From Marinilabiliales bacterium (lineage in GTDB: Bacteria > Bacteroidota > Bacteroidia > Bacteroidales > SZUA-534), in NCBI GenBank assembly GCA_003512955.1, contig DOTG01000033.1, forward strand, positions 62,001-126,000: 64,000 nucleotides of DNA, in the 5' to 3' direction. The translations under genes were made by a program, and so were the position numbers. This document shows positions 51,195 through 60,384 of this stretch, in pieces (the first letter of the stretch is position 1; each line of letters begins with the position of its first letter). The notes beneath the pieces were generated by a model that was not told where the DNA came from, did not search any database, and saw only the letters and a program-made list of their open reading frames with translations.

Positions 51195-53741
51195 ATGAAC
51201 GAAAATAGTGTGGGAAAAAAAATTGTAAAGCGTATCGCCCGCTTTTTTTTGGCCGTGCTGCTTTTAGTAGCTATATTATTTTTAACCTCCAGATTTCTCG
51301 AAAAAAAGGTGGTGCAGCTCATGGTGGAGCAAATCAACCAATCGGTTGAGGTCCCTGTTTTTATTGATAACATCGAATTTTCACTGCTCAGGAAATTTCC
51401 ACTTGCAACGTTGCAGTTTCATAATGTGACCATTAAATCAGCCAAAGAATTTCATCAAACAAGTTTTTCAGGTTACCAAGCCGACACCTTGCTGTACATA
51501 AAAGAACTGTATTTGGCATTTAATCTTACGCGGTTGATGCACCATGAAATGGAACTTACCAAAGCATATATTGATAATGGGTTTATCAATGTATTGGTTG
51601 ATAAAAGCGGAAAGGCCAATTATTCTGTATTAAAAGAAATGTCCCTCGAAAAGGGGGATTCATCCAATTCATTTAACTTTCAGCTTAAATTTATTGAAAT
51701 CAAACAATTTGATGTCCGGTTTCACAATCAGTTTAAAGATGTATCTGCTTCTTTAACCATTCCTGCCTATAAGCTCAAAGGTGAATTTTATAAAGAAAGT
51801 TATTCGGTTGCCACATCAGGGACGTTAAAGGTTGAGCAGATCAAACAAGGGGAAATCTGGTTCCGGCCCGATGTGCCCGCTAATTTGAATTTACAGTTCG
51901 ATATTTTAAACGAGGTGTTGACCATAAAGCAAAGTTCCCTAAAATCTTCGGGAATCCAGTTGAACTCTTCCGGGACGGTGACTTTTGGCGAAAATGTGAA
52001 ACTCGATTTGCAATTTGCCGGTGACAAGGTTGATGTGAAAAAACTTTCCCGGTGGGTGGCCAACAAATCACTGTCAGGAATGGAACTATCTGGTTATCTC
52101 TCGTTTAAAGGAGTGGTTTCAGGAATTGTAAATGAAAAGGTTTCGCCAAAAATGGCCATTAATTTTAGCGTAAGCAATGGAACCTTTAAACACCAAAATT
52201 TCGATGAAAAGTTTCATCACATTGCTATGAAAGGCTCCTATTCGAACGGAAACCAGCGAAACATCATTTCCTCATCGTTAAATTTTGAACAACTTGATCT
52301 TTCTCTTGGAAAAAGTTCCATAAACAGCGAATTTAAGGTTCATAATTTTAAAAACCCTTCATTTGATTTTGAGGCCGGGATTCATTTTTTTGGAGAAGAT
52401 CTTGCCAAAGTGGTGCCGAAAGATTTTGGGGCGATTGGCTCCGGAACTATGGTGGGGAATTTTCATGCCCAGGGAACCATTCAAGGGTTCCCCATTCATT
52501 TAGATCAATTCCGGCAATGGGAATATTCGGGAACGTTAAAAATTCAAGATGCCGATTTTCAGACCACAGACAAAACATTTGGTTTTAGCCAAATGAATGG
52601 CGACCTGATGCTTTTAAATCAAAACCTGTCGGTTCAAAATCTTAACGGTACAATGCAACAAACCTCATGCAGAGGATCCTTGCAAGTGAACAATTATTTC
52701 GGTCTTTTTTCCAATAGGCAGGAAGTGGTTGGTTTGAATACGCATCTGCAATTAGGGAATGTAACTTACCCGGACATTACCTTTCTGTTTACCGAAAGCG
52801 ACACCACCAAATCGGATTATGAGTTAGAGGTGGAGGCCCGGTTGTTTGCCGAAAGTTACACTCAGGATGCTTTTAAGGCGCAACGATTGCGAGGAAAAGT
52901 TACCTATGCAAAATCAAAAGTGCAGGTCGATTCCCTGAATTTTCAATCTTTGGGAGGCACTGCTGCTGCTCAAATAAAATATGACTTTTCAAAGCCAAAC
53001 TATTCGCTTTTGAGTATCGACGGACGTGTGCATTCCATGGATATAAATCATTTGCTAACAACCTTTAATAACTTTGGGCAGGGTTTTATTACCGATAAAA
53101 ACCTCCAGGGGCAATTAAGTTCCGATTTTGAAACAGAAATGAAATTTGTGAATGGAACTCTCGTTGCGGAATCCATTGAATATTTGGGATATGTCCGTAT
53201 CGATAATGGAATACTTCAAAAATTTGAACCCGTGAAAGCTTTGGCCGTTTTTGCTGAAATTCCGGAACTGGAGCGGATAGAATTTTCTTCGATGGAAAAC
53301 AATTTCTTAATCAGCGATGGGATCATTCAGGTTCCAAAAATGGATATTAAAAGCAACGCCTTTGATGTTACCCTTTATGGACAGCAATATTTCACGGGCA
53401 ATTACGAATACCACCTTCAACTTTTTCTGTCCGATTTTTTAGTTGGAAAAGCCAAACGGCTTCAAAAGCAGCAGACGGAGTTTGGTTGGGTAGAGGAGGA
53501 GGAAAGCGAACGGACTAAATTGTATCTGATGGTTCAAAACAAAGAGGACCAATTTTCGGTTACTGTCGATAAACAGGCCATTAAGAGCCAATTGAAAGCA
53601 GGCACTAAAAATGAAAAGAAAGAATTTAAAAAAGCGCTCCACGACGAATTTGGCTGGTTTAAGAAAGATTCAACACTTACAAAACCAGAAAAAAAAGAAA
53701 AAAAGAAACAGGAATTTTCCATTGAGTGGGATGAAGAATAA
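51195..53741 (+). CDS. AsmA family envelope protein
   Basis: 848 residues. One N-terminal transmembrane helix (about 13-34), the AsmA-type sequence VEVPVFIDNIEFSLLRKFPLATLQFHNVTIKSA, then a long beta-rich periplasmic part and a C-terminal Lys-rich tail. AsmA-like proteins (TamB/YhdP/YdbH superfamily) form hydrophobic grooves that pass phospholipids from inner to outer membrane. A TamB partner is not adjacent. A histidine kinase gene follows after 33 bases. Confidence 0.85.
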   Translation: MNENSVGKKIVKRIARFFLAVLLLVAILFLTSRFLEKKVVQLMVEQINQSVEVPVFIDNIEFSLLRKFPLATLQFHNVTIKSAKEFHQTSFSGYQADTLLYIKELYLAFNLTRLMHHEMELTKAYIDNGFINVLVDKSGKANYSVLKEMSLEKGDSSNSFNFQLKFIEIKQFDVRFHNQFKDVSASLTIPAYKLKGEFYKESYSVATSGTLKVEQIKQGEIWFRPDVPANLNLQFDILNEVLTIKQSSLKSSGIQLNSSGTVTFGENVKLDLQFAGDKVDVKKLSRWVANKSLSGMELSGYLSFKGVVSGIVNEKVSPKMAINFSVSNGTFKHQNFDEKFHHIAMKGSYSNGNQRNIISSSLNFEQLDLSLGKSSINSEFKVHNFKNPSFDFEAGIHFFGEDLAKVVPKDFGAIGSGTMVGNFHAQGTIQGFPIHLDQFRQWEYSGTLKIQDADFQTTDKTFGFSQMNGDLMLLNQNLSVQNLNGTMQQTSCRGSLQVNNYFGLFSNRQEVVGLNTHLQLGNVTYPDITFLFTESDTTKSDYELEVEARLFAESYTQDAFKAQRLRGKVTYAKSKVQVDSLNFQSLGGTAAAQIKYDFSKPNYSLLSIDGRVHSMDINHLLTTFNNFGQGFITDKNLQGQLSSDFETEMKFVNGTLVAESIEYLGYVRIDNGILQKFEPVKALAVFAEIPELERIEFSSMENNFLISDGIIQVPKMDIKSNAFDVTLYGQQYFTGNYEYHLQLFLSDFLVGKAKRLQKQQTEFGWVEEEESERTKLYLMVQNKEDQFSVTVDKQAIKSQLKAGTKNEKKEFKKALHDEFGWFKKDSTLTKPEKKEKKKQEFSIEWDEE

Positions 53742-53774
53742 CAATAAACCAGTATTAACTGTCGTTACACAGCC

Positions 53775-54938
53775 ATGACAAACAGAAGAAACCTTTATAA
53801 AAACAAGCGGCATTGGAAAGTGGCGCTGTTTATAGTGGCCATTATTATCGGTGCTTTATCAACCAGCTACACAGGCCAATTGGTCGATAAAATGAAGGTG
53901 GAAGAACGCAAGCGGATGATGATTTGGGCTGAGGCCACCAAATATGTCGCCAATAGCGAAGATTTGGGTCAAAACATCAATTTTTATTTGAATGTCATCA
54001 CCAACAATACCACCATTCCGGTAATCTTAACCGATGGTAACGACAGCATTATTACCACACTAAACCTGAACAAGAAGAAAGAAACGGACTCCATTTATTT
54101 GGCCAAAGAATTGGGCCACATGAAAACCGGCCACGAACCCATCGAAATTCTTTTTTTAGATGGTGGGAAAAACATCATCTATTACGACGATTCTACCATC
54201 CTTAAACAATTGGCTGTTTACCCGTATGTTCAATTAGCGATTATTTCCTTGTTCATCCTCATTTCCTATCTGGCTTTCAGCGCTTCGCGCAAAGCGGAGC
54301 AAAACCAGGTTTGGGTAGGCATGTCCAAAGAAACAGCCCATCAGTTGGGAACACCGATATCTTCGCTTATGGCATGGGTCGAGATTTTGGAACAATCGGA
54401 AGAAAACCGTTCCTATGTAGAGGAAATGCGCAAAGATGTGGATAGGTTAGAGATGATTGCCGAACGTTTTTCGAAAATAGGCTCCCTTCCTGAACTACCG
54501 TTGACGGATTTGCGCAAGACCCTTGAATCGGCCATTGCATACATGAAAACCCGCACCTCAAAAAATATCGATTTTCAAATCCATTACAATGTAAGTGGCG
54601 AGGTCATTCTTCCGTTGAACAAATCGCTTTTTCATTGGGTTATTGAAAATTTGGTTAAAAATTCTGTTGATGCCATGGAAGGCAGAGGAACGGTTACGAT
54701 TTATCTGGTGGAAAACCCTAAAGAGGCCTCCATTGAGGTTTCCGATACCGGACGGGGAATCCCCAAAAGGATGCAAAAAACCATTTTCAAACCGGGGTAC
54801 ACCTCCAAGAACCGGGGATGGGGATTAGGATTGTCGCTGGCCAAACGTATCATCGAGAATTATCACAAAGGAAAAATCTTTGTTTTAAGTTCCGAATTTG
54901 ATAAAGGGACCACCTTCAAAATCGTGCTCCCAAAATAG
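53775..54938 (+). CDS. Membrane sensor histidine kinase
   Basis: 387 residues. Two transmembrane helices (about 15-35 and 150-170) flank a short periplasmic sensor (about 37-148) that is not a known domain. The dimerisation box has H189 in ETAHQLGTPISSLMAW; the N-box is IENLVKNSVDAME, G1 is VSDTGRGIP and G2 is GWGLGLSLAKRI. No response regulator is adjacent, so it is an orphan here; the single-domain regulator at 24.6 kb is a possible but unproven partner. Confidence 0.93.
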   Translation: MTNRRNLYKNKRHWKVALFIVAIIIGALSTSYTGQLVDKMKVEERKRMMIWAEATKYVANSEDLGQNINFYLNVITNNTTIPVILTDGNDSIITTLNLNKKKETDSIYLAKELGHMKTGHEPIEILFLDGGKNIIYYDDSTILKQLAVYPYVQLAIISLFILISYLAFSASRKAEQNQVWVGMSKETAHQLGTPISSLMAWVEILEQSEENRSYVEEMRKDVDRLEMIAERFSKIGSLPELPLTDLRKTLESAIAYMKTRTSKNIDFQIHYNVSGEVILPLNKSLFHWVIENLVKNSVDAMEGRGTVTIYLVENPKEASIEVSDTGRGIPKRMQKTIFKPGYTSKNRGWGLGLSLAKRIIENYHKGKIFVLSSEFDKGTTFKIVLPK

Positions 54939-55139
54939 TTCAAAGCACGACAATCAAATATTCCCGGAGAAGAGAAAACCTTTGTTTCAGCTTCATGTAC
55001 TGATATTTAATCAATGAGGACAAGGGTTATTTTGGGCATGATTTCATGGAAATATTTATTCTTCTCGCATTTTCATTTGGTTTGCTTGGGAAGAAGCTAT
55101 AAATTTGCGCGCTAAATTTTTTATTTAGTATTAAGTTTT

Positions 55140-55147
55140 TACTTTTG
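55140..55147 (+). promoter_or_regulatory. -7 promoter box (TACTTTTG) for the DUF177-rpmF-plsX-fabH operon
   Basis: Exact TAxxTTTG match 15 bases before the ATG at 55162; -33 box not seen at the proper spacing. Confidence 0.45.
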
Positions 55148-55161
55148 CAGGTATTTTAAAA

Positions 55162-55686
55162 ATGGCCAGGATGGATTTAAACATTCCATTTAAGGGATTA
55201 AAAGAAGGAAAACATCAATTTCAGTTTCATATTGATGACAAGTTCTTTGAAGCATTTCCCGAAGGAGATATTCATAAGGGAGATTTAGAAATAAAGGTTG
55301 ATTTGGTAAAACGTTCAACAGGGTTGGAAACCCTGTTCGCCATTCATGGAAAAGTGGTGGTACCTTGCGACCGGTGCCTGGACGATTTAGAGCAGGACAT
55401 TGATTACCAAGGGAAACTGTTTTTTGAATTTGGCGAAGAAACCAATGAGGTAACCGATGATCTGATCATGTTATCGGCCAACGAGAATTACCTGGAACTC
55501 ACGCAATATGTTTATGAATTTGTAAGCCTAAGCCTGCCGTTTCAGAAATTTCATGATAACGATGCGAAAGGACATTCCCTTTGCAATAAGGAAATGCTCG
55601 AAAAATTGAACAAATTGTACAGTAACAACGAAGATGACGAGATAGAGGATCCCCGATGGGATAAGTTGAGAGATTTAATAAATTAA
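55162..55686 (+). CDS. YceD/DUF177 family protein
   Basis: 174 residues. The segment KVVVPCDRCLDDLEQDIDYQGKLFFEF with a Cys pair (PCDRC) is the DUF177/YceD signature; the acidic C-terminus is typical. The protein is linked with ribosomal L32 in very many bacteria and has been proposed to act in 23S rRNA accumulation. The start is ATG 55162 or 55171. It lies 18 bases before rpmF. Confidence 0.88.
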   Translation: MARMDLNIPFKGLKEGKHQFQFHIDDKFFEAFPEGDIHKGDLEIKVDLVKRSTGLETLFAIHGKVVVPCDRCLDDLEQDIDYQGKLFFEFGEETNEVTDDLIMLSANENYLELTQYVYEFVSLSLPFQKFHDNDAKGHSLCNKEMLEKLNKLYSNNEDDEIEDPRWDKLRDLIN

Positions 55687-55704
55687 TTTTAAAGCGATTG
55701 AAAA

Positions 55705-55890
55705 ATGGCACATCCTAAACACAAACACTCCAAAACCAGGAGAGATAAAAGAAGAACTCATTACAAAGCAGTAGCACCTACTTTGTCAAAATGTTCAAAC
55801 TGTGGTTCTGCTATCATGTACCACCACGTATGCCCTGAGTGCGGTTTCTACCGTGGCAAATTGGCTATTGAAAAAGAGGTAGCAGCCTAA
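55705..55890 (+). CDS. rpmF: 50S ribosomal protein L32
   Basis: 61 residues, MAHPKHKHSKTRRDKRRTHY at the N-terminus, a zinc ribbon with two CxxC pairs (CSNCGS and CPECGF) and the ending RGKLAIEK. The gene order DUF177-rpmF-plsX-fabH is widely conserved, coupling ribosome and fatty-acid synthesis genes. Length is normal for the zinc-binding form. Confidence 0.97.
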   Translation: MAHPKHKHSKTRRDKRRTHYKAVAPTLSKCSNCGSAIMYHHVCPECGFYRGKLAIEKEVAA

Positions 55891-55919
55891 TTCCTTTTTG
55901 TTAAATCAAAATCCCAAAT

Positions 55920-56861
55920 ATGAGAATAGGAGTGGATATAATGGGTGGCGATTTTGCGCCTGAGGCAACAGTCTTGGGTGCCATTCTTGCCCACCAGGCA
56001 TTACCTGCCGATGTTCAATTGGTGTTAATAGGAGATAAGGAGCAAATCCTGAAAATCTTAGCACGTGAAAATGTCGATGCCAAACAGTTTGAAATTGTTC
56101 ATACCACTGAGGTAATTGAGATGGAGGATCATCCTGCCAAAGCTTTCAGTGCAAAACAAGATTCCAGTATTGCTGTTGGTTTCAAGATGTTGTACACTAA
56201 AAAACTTGATGGTTTTGCCAGTGCCGGAAATACCGGGGCCATGCTGGTAGCTACCATGTACACCATTAAAGCTATCCCAGGTGTTATTCGGCCGTGCATT
56301 TCCACAGAGCTGCCCCAGTACAACAACCGTTCGGCACTATTACTCGATGTTGGGATTAACCCCGATTGCCGTCCCGATGTTCTGTATCAATATGGAGTTA
56401 TCGGTTCGGTGTATGCCAACAGGGTGTATGGAATTGAAAAACCAAAAGTAGCGCTGCTAAATATTGGTTCCGAAGATTCTAAAGGAAACCTTGTGGTGAA
56501 AAGCTCCTTCGACTTAATGAAAGATTCTAAAGAATTTAACTTTATTGGAAATATCGAAGGAAATCAGTTGTTCGGAAACTGCCCCGCCGATGTGGTGGTC
56601 TGTGATGGATTTACCGGAAACGTAGTCCTTAAACAGGCCGAAGGGGTTTATCACATCATGAAAGACAGAGGCCTTTCCGATGAATTTTTTGATCGTTTCA
56701 ATTTTGAGAATTATGGGGGTACACCTGTCTTAGGAGTGAATTCAACGGTAATTATTGGTCATGGCGTTTCAAACGACAAGGCCATTAAAGCCATGATTCT
56801 TAAAACCAAAGACGTTATTGAAGCTCAGGTGAGCGAAAAACTAATCGAAATCTACAAGTAA
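55920..56861 (+). CDS. plsX: Phosphate acyltransferase PlsX
   Basis: It makes acyl-phosphate from acyl-ACP for phosphatidic acid synthesis. 313 residues with the start MRIGVDIMGGDFAPEATVLGA, the SAGNTGAMLVA motif, LLNIGSEDSKGN and VVCDGFTGNVVLK. Length is typical. Its stop overlaps the fabH start by one base, so translation is coupled. Confidence 0.97.
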   Translation: MRIGVDIMGGDFAPEATVLGAILAHQALPADVQLVLIGDKEQILKILARENVDAKQFEIVHTTEVIEMEDHPAKAFSAKQDSSIAVGFKMLYTKKLDGFASAGNTGAMLVATMYTIKAIPGVIRPCISTELPQYNNRSALLLDVGINPDCRPDVLYQYGVIGSVYANRVYGIEKPKVALLNIGSEDSKGNLVVKSSFDLMKDSKEFNFIGNIEGNQLFGNCPADVVVCDGFTGNVVLKQAEGVYHIMKDRGLSDEFFDRFNFENYGGTPVLGVNSTVIIGHGVSNDKAIKAMILKTKDVIEAQVSEKLIEIYK

Positions 56862-57865
56862 TGTCGAAAATCAGAGCAATTATCACAGGCGTTGGAGCCT
56901 TTGTTCCCGAATATATTTTAGACAATCACGAACTCAGCCAAATGGTTGATACTTCTGACGAATGGATCATGTCCAGGGTGGGAATCCGTGAACGGCATAT
57001 TTTAAAAGAAAAAGGCGAAGGTGCTTCCTATATGGGAGAACGGGCCGTGAATCAATTGCTGGCAAAAACAAAAACATCTCCCGACGAGATTGATTTGGTT
57101 ATTTGTGCAACGGTTACCCCGGATATGCCTTTTCCGGCAACATCAAGCATCATTGCCGATAAAGTGGGTATCAAAAATGCCTTCCACTTCGATATTAACG
57201 CGGGTTGTTCAGGTTTTATTTATACCCTGATAACTGCGGCAAAGTTTGTAGAATCAGGACAATATAAAAAAGTCATTGTTGTAGGAGCCGAGAAAATGTC
57301 GGCAATCACCGATTACACCGATAGAACTACCTGTCCATTATTTGGCGATGCCGGAACAGCCGTGTTGTTAGAGCCAACTACCGAAGAACTGGGAATGATG
57401 GATTATATTGCCCGTTCCGACGGTATGGGGCGCAAACACTTGTATATGAAAGGGGGTGGCTCTTGTTATCCTTCCTCTTATGAAACAGTGGACAACAAGA
57501 TGCATTATATTTATCAGGAAGGTCAAGTGGTTTTCAAAAACGCGGTTTCTTTGATGGCCGATGTTTCTGTTGAAATCATGGAGCGGAATAACCTTACAGC
57601 AAAAGAACTTGCCTGGTTGGTTCCTCATCAGGCAAACCTTCGTATCATTGATGCTACAGCCAACCGAATGGGTTTAGATCCTTCGAAGGTGATGATCAAT
57701 ATCGAACGTTACGGTAATACCACTTCGGCAACCATTCCGCTGTGTTTATGGGAGTGGGAAAAGCAATTGAAAAAAGGGGACAATATCATTCTGTCGGCTT
57801 TTGGCGCAGGTTTTACCTGGGGGACCATTTATCTTAAATGGGCATACGACGGAGATAAAATTTAA
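56861..57865 (+). CDS. fabH: 3-oxoacyl-ACP synthase III
   Basis: It starts fatty-acid synthesis by condensing acyl-CoA with malonyl-ACP. The catalytic triad is visible: C116 in INAGCSGF, H256 in VPHQANLRIID and N286 in ERYGNTTSAT. 334 residues, normal length. It shares one base with plsX. The downstream bactofilin gene follows after 26 bases and may be co-transcribed. Confidence 0.97.
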   Translation: MSKIRAIITGVGAFVPEYILDNHELSQMVDTSDEWIMSRVGIRERHILKEKGEGASYMGERAVNQLLAKTKTSPDEIDLVICATVTPDMPFPATSSIIADKVGIKNAFHFDINAGCSGFIYTLITAAKFVESGQYKKVIVVGAEKMSAITDYTDRTTCPLFGDAGTAVLLEPTTEELGMMDYIARSDGMGRKHLYMKGGGSCYPSSYETVDNKMHYIYQEGQVVFKNAVSLMADVSVEIMERNNLTAKELAWLVPHQANLRIIDATANRMGLDPSKVMINIERYGNTTSATIPLCLWEWEKQLKKGDNIILSAFGAGFTWGTIYLKWAYDGDKI

Positions 57866-57891
57866 TTCGAAACATCCGAAATAATAGTATC

Positions 57892-58281
57892 ATGGCAAAG
57901 ACATTTGAAACGGAACAAAAGCAGATTAACATTATTGGAGCTGGGACAAGCATTGTAGGCGACATAAACTGTCCGGGCGATATCCGTATCGACGGAAGTT
58001 TGGTGGGCAACCTTCATGTACAGGGGAAAGTGGTTATTGGAACATCTGGCTCCATTAAAGGAGAAGTTAACTGTAAAAATTCCGAAATTGAAGGGAAAAT
58101 TGAAGGGAAGATAACCGTGGTAGAACTGTTATCGCTTAAGGCCACATCATCAATTGTGGGTGATATTAAAACCCGCAAATTAGCCATTGAACCGGGAGCC
58201 TTCTTTACCGGAAACTGTACCATGAGCACTAGCGCTCCTATGGTTGGGCCGTCCGTACTGAATGAAGAAAAAAAGAAATAA
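57892..58281 (+). CDS. Bactofilin-family polymer-forming protein
   Basis: 129 residues. The central region (about 15-115) is a run of short repeated strands with Gly/Val/Ile periodicity (ISI-x-G, VVGDINCPGDIRIDG, VVIGTSGSIKGEVNCKNSEIEGKIEGKI), the bactofilin right-handed beta-helix, flanked by short disordered ends. Bactofilins self-assemble into filaments that localise cell-wall and envelope proteins. Its last 20 bases overlap the AtpZ-like gene. Confidence 0.9.
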   Translation: MAKTFETEQKQINIIGAGTSIVGDINCPGDIRIDGSLVGNLHVQGKVVIGTSGSIKGEVNCKNSEIEGKIEGKITVVELLSLKATSSIVGDIKTRKLAIEPGAFFTGNCTMSTSAPMVGPSVLNEEKKK

Positions 58282-58495
58282 CGACGAAAAAAAGTCGTCC
58301 ATGTATTTTTTTGCCAGGTATTCGGGGCTAGCCTTCGAGATGCTTGGCATTATTTTTTTAGGCACCTTTGGTGGCCATAAAATTGATGAACACCGGGGAG
58401 CCGGATTTCCTTTATGGACACTTATTTTGTCCCTTCTGTCCATAGCCATAGCCATGTATGTCGTTCTTAAAGATTTGATACGAAATGATTCTTGA
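58262..58495 (+). CDS. AtpZ/AtpI-like membrane protein
   Basis: 77 residues with two transmembrane helices (about 20-40 and 50-68) and a Gly-rich core GTFGGHKIDEHRGAGFP, as in AtpZ-type proteins encoded at the head of ATP synthase operons and thought to help c-ring assembly or Mg transport. It overlaps bactofilin by 20 bases and the next gene by 11. The N-terminus is Lys-rich. Confidence 0.82.
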   Translation: MKKKRNNDEKKSSMYFFARYSGLAFEMLGIIFLGTFGGHKIDEHRGAGFPLWTLILSLLSIAIAMYVVLKDLIRNDS

Positions 58496-58877
58496 CATCC
58501 GGAAATTCTTGTTCTCTTTTCTGATCTTCTTTTTGCTCGTGCTTTTAATCCACGTAGCACTGCTTTGGGCTTTCCCTGGGTTTATTAATTGTCCGATAAA
58601 TCAGGTATTGATTATTTATTTTTTTTTGTTTTGTTTAAACACTGCTCATTTTATGGGCTTGCGGTGGATAATAAAAAAATGGCCAAAGTTTGCCGGGCTT
58701 TTGTTTACAGCCTTGAGTTTGGTTAAGATGCTTTTTTCTATTCTTTTTCTTTTGCCATTCATTTTTCCTAATCATGAAGGGGCTATGCCACTTGCACTCA
58801 ATTTTATGGCAGCCTATTTATTTTTGTTAGGATTTGAGGTTATCTTTTTGGCGAAAAACATGATCAACAACCATTAA
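58485..58877 (+). CDS. Small four-helix membrane protein before atpB
   Basis: 130 residues with about four transmembrane helices and almost no polar segments. Position between AtpZ and atpB is that of AtpI-like genes, and the helix count fits, but the sequence is not clearly AtpI. It may assist F0 assembly. The start overlaps the preceding gene; the gap to atpB is 139 bases. Confidence 0.72.
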   Translation: MILDIRKFLFSFLIFFLLVLLIHVALLWAFPGFINCPINQVLIIYFFLFCLNTAHFMGLRWIIKKWPKFAGLLFTALSLVKMLFSILFLLPFIFPNHEGAMPLALNFMAAYLFLLGFEVIFLAKNMINNH

Positions 58878-58947
58878 TTTTAGTACCCTTTCATTCGTCA
58901 AATGGTGTCTTTTTTTACACCTTTGCGTGTTGAACATGAATTTACAA

Positions 58948-58978
58948 TTTGTTGTTTAAAATAAGTTGTATTAATTTG
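58948..58978 (+). promoter_or_regulatory. Candidate promoter before atpB
   Basis: TTTG (58948-58951), 20 bases, then TAATTTG (58972-58978), a one-base-short variant of the -7 box, 38 bases before the atpB ATG. If real, atpB to atpG can be transcribed apart from the bactofilin genes. Confidence 0.4.
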
Positions 58979-59016
58979 TATCCGGAAAAATTGTCCTATT
59001 AATGTAATTGAATCTG

Positions 59017-60102
59017 ATGAAAAGAATTATTCTTTTGCTTTCAGCAATGTATTTGACAAGTATGGCTTTTGCCAACGAAGAGCCGGTTGCTGAACATCAA
59101 GCCCAACAAGAACATCAAGAGGCGGATTTCGATCCCACCGAAGTAATTATGCACCATATTAGTGATGCCCATGATTGGCACTTGTTTGATTTAACCGATA
59201 AAGAGACGGGCGAAAAGCATGCAGTAAGCATTCCATTACCCGTGATTTTATTTTATAAAGGCCATTTGGATGTGTTTCTTTCCTCTGCGTTTCATCATGG
59301 GGAATCAACTGTGCATAAGGAGGAGAGGGAATATGCTTTGTATCACAACAAAATATATGCAGTAACTTCAGAAGGAATGGTTTTCGATGAGCACGAACAT
59401 CCCATCAACCCAAAACCCTTAGACTTTTCAATTACCAAGAATGTAGCTTCCTTACTTTTCTCAGCCCTGTTTTTGCTTTTAATTTTCATTCCTATGGCCC
59501 GCAAATATAAAAAGGGAAACCTGGTTCCGAGTGGACTGCAGGGATTTTTAGAACCCATTGTCCTTTTCATCAAAGAGGATATTGCCATCCCAAATATTGG
59601 CGAACATAAATTTCACCGGTTTTTGCCTTATTTACTTACCGTATTCTTTTTTATTTGGATAAACAATATGTTGGGGCTGGTCCCTTTTTTCCCCGGTGGA
59701 GCAAACTTAACCGGGAACATTGCGGTAACCATGACTTTGGCGGTTTTTACCCTAATCATCACCAATACCAGCGGCAGTAAAACCTATTGGGGGCACGTAT
59801 TTGCGCCGCCCGTTCCCAAATGGTTGTGGTTTATCATGATTCCCGTTGAAATGATTGGCGTGCTATCCAAACCCTTTGCTTTGATGATTCGTTTGTTTGC
59901 CAACATTACCGCAGGCCACATCATCGTACTGAGTTTGGTTTCATTAATATTTATTTTTAAAACAGTCTGGATTTCTCCGGCTTCCATCGTTTTTGTTTTG
60001 TTTATGGATGTGTTGGAGTTGCTTGTAGCAATTTTACAGGCCTATATTTTTACATTATTATCTGCGTTATTTATTGGTTTAGCAGTTCACGAACATCATT
60101 AA
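59017..60102 (+). CDS. atpB: ATP synthase F0 subunit a
   Basis: 361 residues from ATG 59017 (TTG 59008 also possible). It has a signal-like N-terminus, then a His/Glu/Asp-rich extracytoplasmic stretch (about 20-140) and about 6 transmembrane helices. The essential Arg lies in KPFALMIRLFANITAGHI. The N-terminal extension makes it longer than the E. coli subunit (271), as is usual for Bacteroidota. It forms the proton half-channels against the c-ring. Confidence 0.95.
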   Translation: MKRIILLLSAMYLTSMAFANEEPVAEHQAQQEHQEADFDPTEVIMHHISDAHDWHLFDLTDKETGEKHAVSIPLPVILFYKGHLDVFLSSAFHHGESTVHKEEREYALYHNKIYAVTSEGMVFDEHEHPINPKPLDFSITKNVASLLFSALFLLLIFIPMARKYKKGNLVPSGLQGFLEPIVLFIKEDIAIPNIGEHKFHRFLPYLLTVFFFIWINNMLGLVPFFPGGANLTGNIAVTMTLAVFTLIITNTSGSKTYWGHVFAPPVPKWLWFIMIPVEMIGVLSKPFALMIRLFANITAGHIIVLSLVSLIFIFKTVWISPASIVFVLFMDVLELLVAILQAYIFTLLSALFIGLAVHEHH

Positions 60103-60128
60103 TAATTGTCTAATTAAATTAATAAATT

Positions 60129-60341
60129 ATGACTGGAATTTCAATTGCTGCAATAGGTGCAGGTTTAGCAGTTATCGGTGCCGGGTTAGGTATCGGTAGA
60201 GTTGGTGGTTCGGCAATGGATGCCATTGCACGTCAACCGGAAGCCTATTCTCAGATACAAACGGCCATGATTATTGCTGCAGCTCTTGTTGAAGGGGTTG
60301 CTCTTTTTGCTGTGGTTGTATCTTTACTTGTTGCAAAGTAA
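60129..60341 (+). CDS. atpE: ATP synthase F0 subunit c
   Basis: 70 residues, two helices with the Gly-rich first helix and the RQPEAY loop. The ion-carrying acid is E55 in ALVEGVALF; the residue after it is Gly and no Gln sits at the matching place in helix 1, so the sodium-binding signature is absent and proton coupling is expected. A terminator-like hairpin follows 9 bases after the stop. Confidence 0.97.
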   Translation: MTGISIAAIGAGLAVIGAGLGIGRVGGSAMDAIARQPEAYSQIQTAMIIAAALVEGVALFAVVVSLLVAK

Positions 60342-60350
60342 AAAGCTCGG

Positions 60351-60384
60351 ATTTCCTGCAACGGTTGGTTGCAGGAAATTTTTT
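60351..60384 (+). terminator. Terminator-like hairpin between atpE and atpF
   Basis: ATTTCCTGCAAC pairs exactly with GTTGCAGGAAAT across a 5-base loop, followed by five more Ts, the full form of an intrinsic terminator, inside the atp gene cluster. Confidence 0.75.
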
